From Bacillota bacterium (GTDB lineage Bacteria; Bacillota; Clostridia; Acetivibrionales; DSM-1351): a DNA stretch of 64,000 nt. A program made the position numbers and the translations under genes. Under the pieces are notes generated by a model. It was not told where the DNA came from. It made no database searches and saw only the letters and a program-made list of their open reading frames with translations. Location of the stretch: NCBI GenBank assembly GCA_023443515.1, contig JAEZUC010000026.1:1-64000 (forward strand). The letters are read 5' to 3'. Positions 1 to 8,841 of the stretch are shown here, piece after piece. Position 1 is the stretch's first letter; each line of letters opens with the position of its first letter.

Positions 1-66
1 GACACTATTTTGAAGAAAAATTTCAAAATTAATGTCCTTTTTACAATTAAATTAATTGAAATAAAT

Positions 67-438
67 TTATACAAAGTATCTCATAAGAACATATCCTGAA
101 GCATAACTACCAGCTGGTGTGGTTGCTACGTATCTATATCTAATATAAGGATTAAGTATATCTCCAGATTTTGATACATATGTTAAGGTATATCTAGTAG
201 TTCCAACATTTTCAGCATAAAAACTAGTTAAACCATATGTATCTAAATTGAAAGTTGCATAACTAGTCAGTGGATATGGGGAAAAACCTGTATCACCTGC
301 TACAGGTGTGTACTGGTCTATTTGGTAATCCACTGTTGCTCCTTTTAATGTTGCATAATTTGCAGCTTGGGCGGTGGCTGTACAAAGACACGTTAGCAAC
401 ACAAACGCCATTACTAATGAAATGACTTTTCTTCTCAT
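67..438 (-). CDS. small secreted protein of unknown function
   Basis: About 123 residues. I chose the ATG at 438 because GGAGGG (445-450, minus strand) lies just upstream and because it begins a textbook signal peptide: MRRK, a hydrophobic core of about 15 residues, then an A-Q-A cleavage site near residue 25. The open frame extends 14 codons further upstream but has no ribosome site there. The mature part, about 98 residues, is rich in Tyr, Thr and Ser and looks like a small beta-rich extracellular protein. I recognise no family. The gene stands alone in AT-rich sequence, so a cell-surface or secreted role is inference from the signal peptide only. Confidence 0.7.
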   Translation of the reverse strand: MRRKVISLVMAFVLLTCLCTATAQAANYATLKGATVDYQIDQYTPVAGDTGFSPYPLTSYATFNLDTYGLTSFYAENVGTTRYTLTYVSKSGDILNPYIRYRYVATTPAGSYASGYVLMRYFV

Positions 439-653
439 ATTATTCCCTCCTTTCGAGCAATGTTTTACTACATATGTCATTATACCAATATTTTACATAT
501 AAGTAAATGTTTATATGAATGATAGTATTAAATGTAAGAATAGCTTCAATTCTAATTTATCAGCAAATGATACATAGTAGTTAAATTTTACTCCCAGTAT
601 TTGAGGAACTGCCCCATTTAACTTGTATTTATTTTAAGAAAAGTATAGATTTT

Positions 654-1391
654 TTACTTTAATGCTTTAAGTTCTTCTTTACTAATTTCCAAGGTGCTTT
701 TTGCAAAAGTTCGTACACCTGTCGATGAAGGACTATTACGAGAATAAGTATCTTTACTTGACGGATATAATTTACCATCATATGCCCCAATAATATCAAA
801 CAAAGGTTCATTAAAGTCTTTCAAAAATCCACTGCTATCTCCGACAAAAAGAAGAACTTCATCATCTTTTTCTAAAGGGAAAAATCCATCAGTGCCCACA
901 ACAACATTATAATCATCAGGGATACTATCATCACCTACTTCAAAAGACTTCGGAGTAATATTACATTCTTTTTTATATTCTCCATAAGTAGTTCTACCTC
1001 CAATTTCAACAACTGAAACCGCATCACCTACCCTTAAATTACCTTTAAACACCTCTGTTAATTTAAGTTTTGATAATGTGTAAAGCGTATTATTTTGAAA
1101 AACTGGTTGTGATGAAATACATACACCAGTAAACACATAAGGTGCTATTTTTAAAGATTTGAAATCAGAGTACTCTTTATTTCGATCTAAAGAAGTTGAA
1201 ATGTATCGAGTTTTCTTCTCATCAGCATTTGTATTTTTTGATACTTCGTTTACTTTGTCTTTTGAAGCTACCTTAGTTGTTTTTCCACTTGGATATATCT
1301 CGGATGTTCTTATATTAGAAGAACAACCTACTACAAGAGAAATGCCTACTGCAACCACTAAAGAAACACATATTAACCCAATTCTATTCAT
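654..1391 (-). CDS. lipoprotein of unknown function
   Basis: 245 residues. The N-terminus has a short basic start, a hydrophobic stretch and a lipobox LVVGC with the lipidated Cys at residue 23, so it should be anchored to the outer face of the membrane. A Lys/Ser/Thr-rich linker (about 25-65) leads to a globular domain that starts near ISTSLDRNKEY. That domain contains FKGNLRVGDAVSVVEIGG and VLLFVG, a beta-barrel-like pattern seen in many uncharacterised firmicute lipoproteins. The ribosome site is GAGG shortly before the ATG at 1391. The gene lies downstream of the BtrH-like gene on the same strand, 168 bases away. No specific function can be given. Confidence 0.75.
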   Translation of the reverse strand: MNRIGLICVSLVVAVGISLVVGCSSNIRTSEIYPSGKTTKVASKDKVNEVSKNTNADEKKTRYISTSLDRNKEYSDFKSLKIAPYVFTGVCISSQPVFQNNTLYTLSKLKLTEVFKGNLRVGDAVSVVEIGGRTTYGEYKKECNITPKSFEVGDDSIPDDYNVVVGTDGFFPLEKDDEVLLFVGDSSGFLKDFNEPLFDIIGAYDGKLYPSSKDTYSRNSPSSTGVRTFAKSTLEISKEELKALK

Positions 1392-1460
1392 TTTATTTCC
1401 TCAATTATGCTCCATAGATTGCTTTTAAAAAGTGACCATACTCGTGACATGCAGTGCCTA

Positions 1461-1476
1461 TCCTATCGAAATAGGA
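1461..1476 (-). other. short UUCG-capped hairpin
   Basis: On the minus strand TCCTAT-TTCG-ATAGGA forms a perfect 6-bp stem with a UUCG tetraloop. It lies between the BtrH-like gene and the lipoprotein gene. No T-run follows, so it is not a convincing terminator; it could be an mRNA processing or stability element. Confidence 0.35.
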
Positions 1477-1559
1477 CAAACCAGTCTGTGTTTTATCTTA
1501 TACTTGAATCCCCCTTTATTCCAATAGTGTATACATGGGGATGTTCAAGTAAAATTCTA

Positions 1560-2552
1560 TTATAATTCAGTTGATAAAATATTTCTATCAAAGAAAGAGA
1601 ATAAGTCCTCATATAGTGTACTTTCCAACTTATGTAGTTCTCTAAGCATGGGGCCAAATTTTTTCTTTTTATTAATTTTCTTTAAAGTGTTCTTAATAGC
1701 CAGGTTTTGTATAACTATCCATACGTTAAGAATTTCATCGAGTAGGTAGCTGTTATTATACTCATTGCCTAAAATGTTTTTTATTTTATATAGATTTGAC
1801 GCAGAAGCTACTTTATTATTGAAGGCAGTTGTCTCATCAATATCAAATTGTTCTATATTTTCCAAAATTGTAGATATATTTTTCAATCCTTCTAAAATCT
1901 CAGTTTTATTCAATTGCATATTTTTAATTAACATATTTTTATAAAAGCAAGGGTCATCTGTTTTTATTTTACCGGGATTGGGTTTTGATAGTTTCCATAT
2001 AGCTGCCGTATTAGTTTTAAAGTTAGCTGCCCCTTTATGACACTCAATTAGATTTGAAAAACCAATTGAGTGTGTATAACAAAAATTATTCTGATCCCAT
2101 GCAAATCCGTTAACATCAATTATATTAAAAACTTTCTTTTCACAATCATAACCATACACCAAAATAACTTGATTATGATGCTCTTTTAAGTAAAACAAAT
2201 CGTGATATGGATGATTATAAAAGAAACCATCAATAGGAATAATTGCTATACCCCCATTGTTTAATGTATTAATGATAATATCAACAATTTCATTTCCATA
2301 ATCATATTCATTTTCAATATTAATATCGTTGTTGATAAATATTTCGTTGGATGTTTTTACCCCTAGCTTATTTAAACTCAAGGTTAACCCCTTAGCTGTT
2401 TGGGAGATTTTATAAACAAAATTATCATTTACAATATAATCAAAAACACTTCCATTAAAATATCTCAATGCAGTTAATATTGATATATCCACGCAGTTAA
2501 CATAATAAACATCGTTAAATGGAATAATATTCCGTATTTCATACTTGATCAT
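1560..2552 (-). CDS. BtrH N-terminal-like (papain-fold) protein
   Basis: 330 residues, starting at 2552 after GAGGGAG. The first half resembles the BtrH N-terminal / C39-like cysteine-protease fold. A Cys lies near the start (YYVNCVDISI, Cys20) ahead of a helix, His residues follow a long gap (LKEHHNQVILVYGYD, His125/126), and an Asp follows in IIDVNGF (Asp146). That is the Cys-His-Asp order expected of the fold. Relatives include BtrH of butirosin biosynthesis, which transfers an acyl group rather than cutting peptides. The C-terminal half (about 190-330) is helical and unrecognised. There is no signal peptide, so it should be cytosolic. No NRPS, PKS or RiPP genes lie nearby, making it an orphan. 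The fold assignment is moderately confident; the reaction is unknown. Confidence 0.6.
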   Translation of the reverse strand: MIKYEIRNIIPFNDVYYVNCVDISILTALRYFNGSVFDYIVNDNFVYKISQTAKGLTLSLNKLGVKTSNEIFINNDINIENEYDYGNEIVDIIINTLNNGGIAIIPIDGFFYNHPYHDLFYLKEHHNQVILVYGYDCEKKVFNIIDVNGFAWDQNNFCYTHSIGFSNLIECHKGAANFKTNTAAIWKLSKPNPGKIKTDDPCFYKNMLIKNMQLNKTEILEGLKNISTILENIEQFDIDETTAFNNKVASASNLYKIKNILGNEYNNSYLLDEILNVWIVIQNLAIKNTLKKINKKKKFGPMLRELHKLESTLYEDLFSFFDRNILSTEL

Positions 2553-2916
2553 ACGTGCTTACTCCCTCACTTTCTTTTACGAACACATAGTATAAAGAAC
2601 CGACAGAAAATCTCTCTAATATACATTTAATGTATATATTTCTTAAATTGTATATTGCATCCAACTAAATGATATACACTAGAAAACTAAAAGTCAACAT
2701 TAATACTCTAGGCTATTAGTTTTTGATGAGTTTGATAGTATCAGTGTAAACGTTACAGGCATACTCCATTCTTTACTCCTTAATGATAGGGTTAACATAA
2801 ATATCGAATAGCTAAAATAATAATCTATGCAGAAAAAACTATGTTTCATACAGTAGGCGATTTTTTTAGAATAATTACGGTACATTAACTAATGAGAGCA
2901 AGGACATTATTTACTG

Positions 2917-2937
2917 CACCATTTCGTGGAAGTGGTG
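2917..2937 (+). other. 9-bp hairpin in structured leader upstream of the chemoreceptor
   Basis: CACCATTTC-GTG-GAAGTGGTG is a 9-bp stem with one G-T pair and a 3-base loop. It is followed by the strong terminator at 2984-3026. The 2553-3200 gap holds no credible gene: two frames of about 61 codons exist but lack ribosome sites and recognisable content. I could not match this leader to a known riboswitch class. Confidence 0.4.
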
Positions 2938-2983
2938 ATTTCCAGCGATACCCCGTAGAAACATTAATTTATAGCACTACTCT

Positions 2984-3026
2984 AAAAAAGTCAGTACATT
3001 GCCTTAGGCAACGTACTGACTTTTTT
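2984..3026. terminator. strong intrinsic terminator
   Basis: The stem AAAAAAGTCAGTAC / GTACTGACTTTTTT is extended by TTGCC-TTA-GGCAA after one mismatch, giving about 19 bp in total. An A-run on the 5' side and a T-run on the 3' side mean it could work in both directions. It lies about 90 bases upstream of the chemoreceptor promoter, so it ends an upstream plus-strand transcript or a leader RNA. Confidence 0.75.
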
Positions 3027-3117
3027 ATTTTTACAAACAAAACATCATTTATTTTAATAGTAATAAATCTGGGCTGAATATATTGTTCTTTTATAATCCT
3101 ATAATATTTTGTATGGT

Positions 3118-3144
3118 TAACATAATATTGTTATCTGCCGATAA
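3118..3144 (+). promoter_or_regulatory. SigD (sigma-28) type promoter of the chemoreceptor
   Basis: TAAC, exactly 15 bases, then GCCGATAA. The consensus for the motility sigma factor SigD/FliA of Bacillus and clostridia is TAAA-N15-GCCGATAT. It lies 56 bases before the chemoreceptor start, and chemoreceptors are classic SigD targets. Confidence 0.7.
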
Positions 3145-3200
3145 TTACTTTGAAGCATATCTTCGCAGAAAAAAATATTATGCATTATGGAGGAACACCA

Positions 3201-4886
3201 ATGTCGGTAGCAAGAAAACTCATCACAAGTTATGTATTAGTATTGGTATTAATGGCAGCAATCGTTGGAACAAGTATTTATGCAACTCAATCCTTGAAAA
3301 CGCAGGCCGAAAACCTTATAACAGATGCTATTCCAATAGGATATGCGGCAGATGGATTATTAACGGCGTTAGTTAATGAGGAAACCGGAGTACGTGGGTA
3401 CCTTGTATCAGGAGATGAAAAATTTCTTGATCCATACAACTCCGGCAGAAATGATATCCGAATAGACTTAAAAGAAATTGAGTCCAGACTGGACAATCAC
3501 CCCATTATGGCACAGCTTATAGCAGAAGCTAAACCACAAATTGACGCTATCGAGAAATATTTTGAATCACAAATTTCTCTTGTCAAGCAGGGAAAATTAG
3601 AAGAGGCACGTGCAAAAGCCGGAGATGGCAAAAAGCTGTTTGATAGCTATCGTGTGTCACATGATAAAATCAGAGCGGATATAGACAAGTTAACAAATGA
3701 TGCTTGGAACGATGTTATAAATGTGCAAAACAATAGTAATACTCTTATTACAGTAATTAGCATAATAGCAGTGCTTTTTACTATAGTAATATCTTACCTG
3801 TTAATCAGGAGCATATCAACACCTGTAAAGAAAGTTACAGACACGCTGCACAGAATATCCGACGGAGACTTGACGGTTGAAACTTTGAAGATTAAAAGTA
3901 AGGATGAAATCGGTATACTGGTAACTTCTTTAAATATTATGGTTGCAAATGTACGAGATATACTATTAAAAGTAAGTGACGTATCTGCACAAGTTGCTGC
4001 TTCTTCAGAAGAATTAACCGCCAGTGCCGAACAATGTACAAAAGCAAATGAGCAGATTGCCGAAGCTACTCAAAAAAGTGCTTCAGGGGCAGAGGAACAG
4101 TTAGGAAGCATCCAGAATTCAACCAATACAATAAAGGAGATGTCAACTAACATACAGCACATAACTGTAAACAGTAAAGAGATGTACACCTTGTCGGATA
4201 AAGCTTTTTCAGCTTCCGAGCATGGAATTATTACAGTAAATGACGTTGTGGCACAAATGCATGATATAACTTCAACTGTTAATGATTCTGAGAATGTAAT
4301 CAGAAAGTTGGGCGAACACTCAAAAGAAATAGGAAACATTGTTGAAATTATTACAGGCATTACTGAACAGACAAATCTTCTGGCGCTAAATGCGGCTATT
4401 GAAGCAGCACGTGCAGGAGAGCAAGGGAGTGGTTTTGCTGTAGTTGCAGAGGAGATTCGCAAGCTTGCTGAACAGTCTAAAATATCAGCCACTCAAATAT
4501 CCGTATTTGTCAAGGAGATACAAAACGAAACAGAAAATGCTGTCATATCAATTAACAAAGGGAATGAGAAGGTTAAAGATGGTTTTGTAAAAACGCAGCA
4601 CGTTGCTGAAACATTCCAAGCTATAAAAGCTGATGTAACAAATGTGAATAGAAAAGTAAAGGATGTAATGGCATCTATAGAACGTGTTTCATCCCAGAGC
4701 CAAGCAATTGTCTCAATTTCTGAAATAATAAAAAAGGCAGCAGAAGAAGGTGCAATATTAAGTCAGGAAAACTCTGCCGCAAACCAGGAACAGGTGGCAA
4801 CAATGGAAGAGATAACATCTTCAGCGCAGTCTTTAGCAGAACTTGCTGATGAGTTGCAGTCCTCAATAGCAATTTTTAAAATTTGA
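3201..4886 (+). CDS. methyl-accepting chemotaxis protein with CHASE3 sensor
   Basis: 561 residues. Transmembrane chemoreceptor that signals to CheA/CheW. The start at 3201 is set by GGAGG eight bases upstream; an in-frame extension to 3150 has no ribosome site. Order of parts: TM1 (about 8-28), an extracellular helical CHASE3-type domain (about 35-185, with the typical [20 protein letters not shown]), TM2 (about 190-210), HAMP (about 211-265), and a signalling coiled coil with the conserved hairpin tip [20 protein letters not shown] near residue 395. The C-terminus has no CheR/CheB tether. The SigD-type promoter and the downstream terminator make it a single-gene unit. CHASE3 ligands are generally unknown, so the signal sensed cannot be named. 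Confidence 0.93.
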   Translation: MSVARKLITSYVLVLVLMAAIVGTSIYATQSLKTQAENLITDAIPIGYAADGLLTALVNEETGVRGYLVSGDEKFLDPYNSGRNDIRIDLKEIESRLDNHPIMAQLIAEAKPQIDAIEKYFESQISLVKQGKLEEARAKAGDGKKLFDSYRVSHDKIRADIDKLTNDAWNDVINVQNNSNTLITVISIIAVLFTIVISYLLIRSISTPVKKVTDTLHRISDGDLTVETLKIKSKDEIGILVTSLNIMVANVRDILLKVSDVSAQVAASSEELTASAEQCTKANEQIAEATQKSASGAEEQLGSIQNSTNTIKEMSTNIQHITVNSKEMYTLSDKAFSASEHGIITVNDVVAQMHDITSTVNDSENVIRKLGEHSKEIGNIVEIITGITEQTNLLALNAAIEAARAGEQGSGFAVVAEEIRKLAEQSKISATQISVFVKEIQNETENAVISINKGNEKVKDGFVKTQHVAETFQAIKADVTNVNRKVKDVMASIERVSSQSQAIVSISEIIKKAAEEGAILSQENSAANQEQVATMEEITSSAQSLAELADELQSSIAIFKI

Positions 4887-4905
4887 CGTGGTATACATAA
4901 TCAAG

Positions 4906-4939
4906 AGAGTCACTGGATTAAGTTTTATTCAGTGACTCT
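4906..4939. terminator. bidirectional terminator between convergent genes
   Basis: The 10-bp perfect stem AGAGTCACTG / CAGTGACTCT has T-rich sequence after it on the plus strand and A-rich before it. It serves the chemoreceptor gene and probably the convergent gene that ends at 4944. Confidence 0.75.
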
Positions 4940-4943
4940 TTTA

Positions 4944-5438
4944 CTAATTTGTATTTGAATCAATATAAATATAATATCCTTTTGGATTACTAGTTCTTTC
5001 AATGGATACTGTAAAAGGTATCTTTTTGTAATTAAACTTAATCTTTTCTTTTTCATCTGTAATAAATATATCCTTTACAAAAGTACCCTTATCACTTATT
5101 CTCTTAAAATAATTAGTAATCTGTTCTTTGTCTAATGTTGTGCAATAGGTTGCTCCCCCATCTGAATACCTGTAAGAAAAAACAGTACTACTCGGTAAAG
5201 GAAGAGGAGGAATATTTTTATCTGATAAATGTTCATGTTGAGTTGAATGCCTGAATTTTAAATCAATGGCTAATCTAAATTGATGGTTGGTAAAATAATT
5301 AAATCCGGCAACCCCCAGTACTCCCCAAAACAACACCAATACCACTATTATATATATTAAATATTTCTTTTTAACTGCTAAAAATGCTATAACAAAGCTA
5401 AAAAACATAATTGAAATCATTACTATAAGTAAGTTCAT
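4944..5438 (-). CDS. two-TM membrane protein of unknown function
   Basis: 164 residues, with AAGGAG before the ATG at 5438. Two adjacent hydrophobic helices (about 1-22 and 26-47), joined by VKKK, anchor the protein. The remaining 115 residues form a soluble domain with DGGATYCTTLDKEQITNYF and a beta-rich end. The topology suggests a hairpin anchor with the soluble domain on the side opposite the VKKK loop. I recognise no family. It stands alone between two terminators. Confidence 0.7.
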   Translation of the reverse strand: MNLLIVMISIMFFSFVIAFLAVKKKYLIYIIVVLVLFWGVLGVAGFNYFTNHQFRLAIDLKFRHSTQHEHLSDKNIPPLPLPSSTVFSYRYSDGGATYCTTLDKEQITNYFKRISDKGTFVKDIFITDEKEKIKFNYKKIPFTVSIERTSNPKGYYIYIDSNTN

Positions 5439-5476
5439 TATTTTCTCCTTGCAATATTTTTATATATGAGCTGAAA

Positions 5477-5519
5477 AAGGACGCCGTTTTGAATTAAAGT
5501 TTTCAAAACAAGCGTCCTT
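5477..5519 (-). terminator. intrinsic terminator of the secreted-protein gene
   Basis: AAGGACGC and GCGTCCTT pair, with an inner GTTTTGAA / TTCAAAAC stem, and TTTTT follows on the minus strand. It ends the transcript from 6062. Confidence 0.75.
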
Positions 5520-5537
5520 CATTATTAATCGTCTTCT

Positions 5538-6062
5538 TTAATGTAAAATTATTCCATTATCTTTTTTAGTGATATATGCACTAAAATGCCATTTAGTGTC
5601 AGCGGAATAGAATTTGAAATAGTTACCCTCTGCCAAACTTAGTCCATAAACCTGACCCTTGATGTTGGATGCAACCAATACCCCATTTTTGATAATATTG
5701 AAAGTGCCCTCAATAAAATCCGGAGAACAACTATCAGTTGTAACCAGGGTAAATTGGTATGTACCGTCATCAACCTGTAAATCAGCAGTCATGGATTTTG
5801 CCATGGACACGTAATTTGACCACTTAATATCAACGGTTCCTTTAACATTGTCATACCATTTATCGGTATCTGCGTCATGGATATAGAGCGGTTTATCAGA
5901 AAAAATCTGATGATACCAATAAGACGGTAAAATAGCCGAATTCCCTGCATCCTTAGTTTGGGAACCTGCATTCACGCCAACGGCAAACGCCATAGAAGAG
6001 AATGCCATTGTGAACACTAATGCTAGAATAGTAACAAATACCAAACGTTTTGACATAAACAT
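5538..6062 (-). CDS. secreted protein of unknown function
   Basis: 174 residues. The signal peptide is clear: MFMSKR, a hydrophobic core, then AFA near residue 27. The mature part is about 147 residues, beta-rich and aromatic, with one Cys (TTDSCSPDF). AAAGGAGGA lies 6 bases before the first ATG (6062); a second ATG two codons later is too far from it. The gene has its own promoter and terminator, so it is a monocistronic unit. It sits next to and downstream of the ECF sigma gene on the same strand and could be a target of that factor, but its promoter looks like an ordinary SigA type. Function unknown. Confidence 0.75.
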   Translation of the reverse strand: MFMSKRLVFVTILALVFTMAFSSMAFAVGVNAGSQTKDAGNSAILPSYWYHQIFSDKPLYIHDADTDKWYDNVKGTVDIKWSNYVSMAKSMTADLQVDDGTYQFTLVTTDSCSPDFIEGTFNIIKNGVLVASNIKGQVYGLSLAEGNYFKFYSADTKWHFSAYITKKDNGIILH

Positions 6063-6093
6063 ACTTATCCTCCTTTAAATAGTAATTACCTAT

Positions 6094-6123
6094 ATTATAA
6101 CATTATCTTGTAAAATTTGTCAT
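6094..6123 (-). promoter_or_regulatory. likely SigA promoter for the secreted protein gene
   Basis: On the minus strand ATGACA, 18 bases, TATAAT, ending about 31 bases before the start codon. The -10 is perfect; the -35 has one mismatch and the spacer is slightly long. Confidence 0.5.
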
Positions 6124-6151
6124 CATATTTATAATCATACATAATAGAGGA

Positions 6152-7765
6152 TTAAGGTATCAGCCCCGGCGAATCCTTAAACATACAGAAGGCAGTAGTG
6201 TTTCGTTCATTTAACTGTGGAGTACTTAAAATCATGTTATTATTCAAGTAGCTCATTACATGAGAAACAATATACATTAGTGACAAAAAGGCATGACATT
6301 CTATCTGTTCACTTAAATGTTTCGGCACTTCTCTTTCTAGTATTCCAACAATAGTATTTAGTAAATGTTTTAATTCATCGTAGACAAATGTCCGTTCTTG
6401 ATTTTCTAAATATATTAGTTTAGGAAAACTGACATTGTCCAGTCCTATAAACTCAGGAGATACAACTTTGTTCTCATTTCTTATGTAGCCCTGTGCTATC
6501 AACGTGGAGAGAGTCTCCACTTCATTATCGTTGTATTCAGATATTTTGCGTTCTCCATCATATAATGTATTTAATAACTTTAGTTCAGTTTCACTGGGCC
6601 CGAATATATGTGTAGTATTTTTAGGAATTATATTAAAGTTACAGCTCCAATATCCCAGTTTGCTATCCGGATTACTATGATTATAAGCACCAAAATCCCA
6701 ATCCTGTGGCTTTCTTTCTCTTGCGTTAGGCCATCCGCGGATACCTGTTTTGAGTAAAGGTGGTTCATTAAAAATTTCAGATTGAATTTTGTTTAGGGCT
6801 AAAAATAACGACATTGGGATAAATGTCCACAAAAGTTTTTCCCACTTCAGATTCGCCCCGACAAATCCAATATCACGGATTTCCTTTTCATTTTTATTGA
6901 AACTCTCAAAAAGTTTAACTGCTAAACCTTCACATTTTTCAACAAAAACCCTGTCAATCCTATCCTGTAATTCTTTTAAAATAATAATAAAGTTAGTTTG
7001 ATACATGCCATCCTTATTCTGCGAAATTACATCTCCATCAAGAAGAATTTTCAGTTCGTCTTCCAGGTATGGTCTTGAGATTCCTATATCAACACTCATT
7101 TCTTCAATTGTTATGGGTTTAAGGTATGCAGACATAACAATATTCTTAGGAATTTTACGCTCAAACATCTTAAAATACATAGTGCCCAATTCACCCCAAA
7201 AGCCAAATACAAAGTCTTTAGGATTATAACTCTTTTCTCCATATTCTCTTACCATATTCATACCATCCTTTAATAATTTTCTTACCTTAAATAAATGCTG
7301 TTTGACCATACCTTTAGATATGTTCAAAATATCCGAAATCTCTTCACAATTTTTCTCTTCAACGTAATACATAACAGTAACGCATCTTTGAATTTGTGAT
7401 AGAAGAGCGATTTCTCTCCTCAAAGCATTTATGTCTTCTCTTACTATTACTGTATCCTCAAGGCTTTCGTTATCATCAAACAGAATCATATTTATGCCAT
7501 CTATGGATTCAATTGGCTGTTTATTTTTTTTGTATAACCATCTTTTCCAAGTGTTTTTTGCTATAGACCATATCCAGCCATGAAAAGCTTTTACGTCTTT
7601 CAATGAAGAGGCTGAACGAAGTATCTCGACCACAATGTCTTGGGCTAAATCTTCAGCATCTACCCTATTCATCGTTCTTTTTAAGGCAAAAGCGAATATT
7701 TTATCAATATAATCCTGCAGTATTCTGTTTACTAGTTCTTTAGAGTACCCATTTTGTTGGTGCAC
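6152..7765 (-). CDS. ECF-type sigma factor with long C-terminal extension
   Basis: 537 residues, starting at a GTG (7765) eight bases after GAGGTGA. Residues 1-175 are an ECF sigma factor. Region 2 includes NRVDAEDLAQDIVVEIL and WIWSIAKNTWKRWLYKK. Region 4 includes LSQIQRCVTVMYYVEEK and a helix-turn-helix, CEEISDILNISKGMVKQH. It directs RNA polymerase to special promoters. About 360 further residues are unusual: 198-270 look like a winged helix (IEEMSVDIGISRPYLEDELK), and the rest is unrecognised with a helical end. No membrane anti-sigma factor lies beside it, so the extension may do that job, as in other ECF groups with C-terminal domains. The preceding gap (7766-7997) has nothing firm. Confidence 0.8.
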   Translation of the reverse strand: MHQQNGYSKELVNRILQDYIDKIFAFALKRTMNRVDAEDLAQDIVVEILRSASSLKDVKAFHGWIWSIAKNTWKRWLYKKNKQPIESIDGINMILFDDNESLEDTVIVREDINALRREIALLSQIQRCVTVMYYVEEKNCEEISDILNISKGMVKQHLFKVRKLLKDGMNMVREYGEKSYNPKDFVFGFWGELGTMYFKMFERKIPKNIVMSAYLKPITIEEMSVDIGISRPYLEDELKILLDGDVISQNKDGMYQTNFIIILKELQDRIDRVFVEKCEGLAVKLFESFNKNEKEIRDIGFVGANLKWEKLLWTFIPMSLFLALNKIQSEIFNEPPLLKTGIRGWPNARERKPQDWDFGAYNHSNPDSKLGYWSCNFNIIPKNTTHIFGPSETELKLLNTLYDGERKISEYNDNEVETLSTLIAQGYIRNENKVVSPEFIGLDNVSFPKLIYLENQERTFVYDELKHLLNTIVGILEREVPKHLSEQIECHAFLSLMYIVSHVMSYLNNNMILSTPQLNERNTTAFCMFKDSPGLIP

Positions 7766-7994
7766 CAGTTATATCACCTCGTTCCTTTCATACATATAGT
7801 AATAAAAATTATGGATTGGTTAATAGAAATAATAAATATTTATACTTTGTAATTTTATTTTCTGATTTTATGCAGGCAGAACAAGCCTGCAATTGAGCGA
7901 CAAGAAATTATGCAGGATAAAGTGATATCCGAATTGGGCAAGGTTAAGATAAATCTTTTAGTCATGGTAGGATAAAATGTATGAAAATATAAAA

Positions 7995-8026
7995 AAATCA
8001 AGACCTCACAGGTTTTTTCTTGATTT
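7995..8026 (-). terminator. terminator overlapping the end of the DUF3788 gene
   Basis: AAATCAAGA / TCTTGATTT stem with a 14-base loop and a following T-run on the minus strand. Its 5' arm lies inside the last codons of the gene, so it ends the three-gene GH27 operon. Confidence 0.65.
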
Positions 8027-8432
8027 TCATAAGTTCCTTAATATCATTGATTTCTTCCGAATTGAGAACCCGATAATAGAGCCAGCCTCCGTCACCGCAC
8101 GGATAGCGGCTTTCCCATATTTCTTTTGTTCTTGGCAGGAATCCGTCTAATTTATCAAGCATTTTTGCCAGTTCGTTCTTGCCAATCTGAAAGAACACTG
8201 TAAATGCCCCTTTTTCGGGAAACATGTAGCACAACATTTTATTTCTATGCTTAAATCGGACACCCCAGCCATAATTGTTTCCAAATGGGAAACGAATTTC
8301 CGAATCAATATCATAGGAGTTGTTGAAAAATTCCTCTATCAATCTCCAATGTTTTGTTCCTTCATCTCCAATAGTACTAAATATATCTTCCATGGTGGGC
8401 TTAACATTCTTATTTAGCATTCGTTCATACAA
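7998..8432 (-). CDS. DUF3788 family protein
   Basis: 144 residues. The sequence fits DUF3788: NKNVKPTMEDI near the start, a central WGVRFKHRNKMLCYMFPEKG with strand pattern, FFQIGKNELAKML, and a late DGGWLYYRV. The family is small, cytosolic and uncharacterised. I prefer the TTG at 8432 as start, since GAGGTGA lies seven bases upstream; the next ATG is four codons in. It is the last gene of the GH27 operon, 7 bases after the membrane-protein gene, and ends in a terminator that overlaps its stop. It may assist galactoside use, but that rests on position only. Confidence 0.75.
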   Translation of the reverse strand: MYERMLNKNVKPTMEDIFSTIGDEGTKHWRLIEEFFNNSYDIDSEIRFPFGNNYGWGVRFKHRNKMLCYMFPEKGAFTVFFQIGKNELAKMLDKLDGFLPRTKEIWESRYPCGDGGWLYYRVLNSEEINDIKELMKIKKKPVRS

Positions 8433-8439
8433 TATTTAT

Positions 8440-8841
8440 TCACCTCTTCTTAACTTCAGAACTTCCCACGCCCTGAAAAAAGTACTTTCTATAATGTATG
8501 ATATTAGATATTATTAAAATCGAAATTATCATACCCGAAGTAATAGGTACTTTTCCACTTTGTAAACACCAAACAACATTTACAGACATAAAGAAAATAT
8601 TATAAATAATCATTAGCCAAAAGCCCCATTTTTTAAGGAACAAAAGGCCGACCGCAGCAGTTATAAGAACTAATGAAAGCAATATATTCATAACACTGCT
8701 TGAATAAATCGGCATAGAATTCACATGGAATCCGAGTTTCCCAAAATATCCCGGAAAAATAGTTGCTCCTATTGAAAGCATTGCAGCTAAAATAAATAAA
8801 TCACCAATTATTGTTACTGTAATTGGTCTCTTTTCATTCAT
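8440..8841 (-). CDS. small four-TM membrane protein
   Basis: 133 residues with four hydrophobic segments (about 8-28, 47-65, 70-92 and 98-114) and short loops. No transport or enzyme motif is visible. Its ATG immediately follows the stop codon of the GH27 gene, with the ribosome site inside the end of that gene, so translation is probably coupled. It resembles small hypothetical integral membrane proteins common in Firmicutes. Function unknown. Confidence 0.75.
   Translation of the reverse strand: MNEKRPITVTIIGDLFILAAMLSIGATIFPGYFGKLGFHVNSMPIYSSSVMNILLSLVLITAAVGLLFLKKWGFWLMIIYNIFFMSVNVVWCLQSGKVPITSGMIISILIISNIIHYRKYFFQGVGSSEVKKR

Noticed and set aside
2700..2885. 61-codon open frame on the minus strand
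   Set aside because: No ribosome site, no recognisable domain, and placed in AT-rich gap sequence; a chance frame.
2892..3077. 61-codon plus-strand frame across the terminator
   Set aside because: It runs through the strong terminator hairpin and its content is just the stem sequence; not a real gene.
7871..7891. 7-bp hairpin TGCAGGC / GCCTGCA with two short frames nearby
   Set aside because: No T-run, no ribosome site for the frames; too little to support a terminator, RNA or gene.
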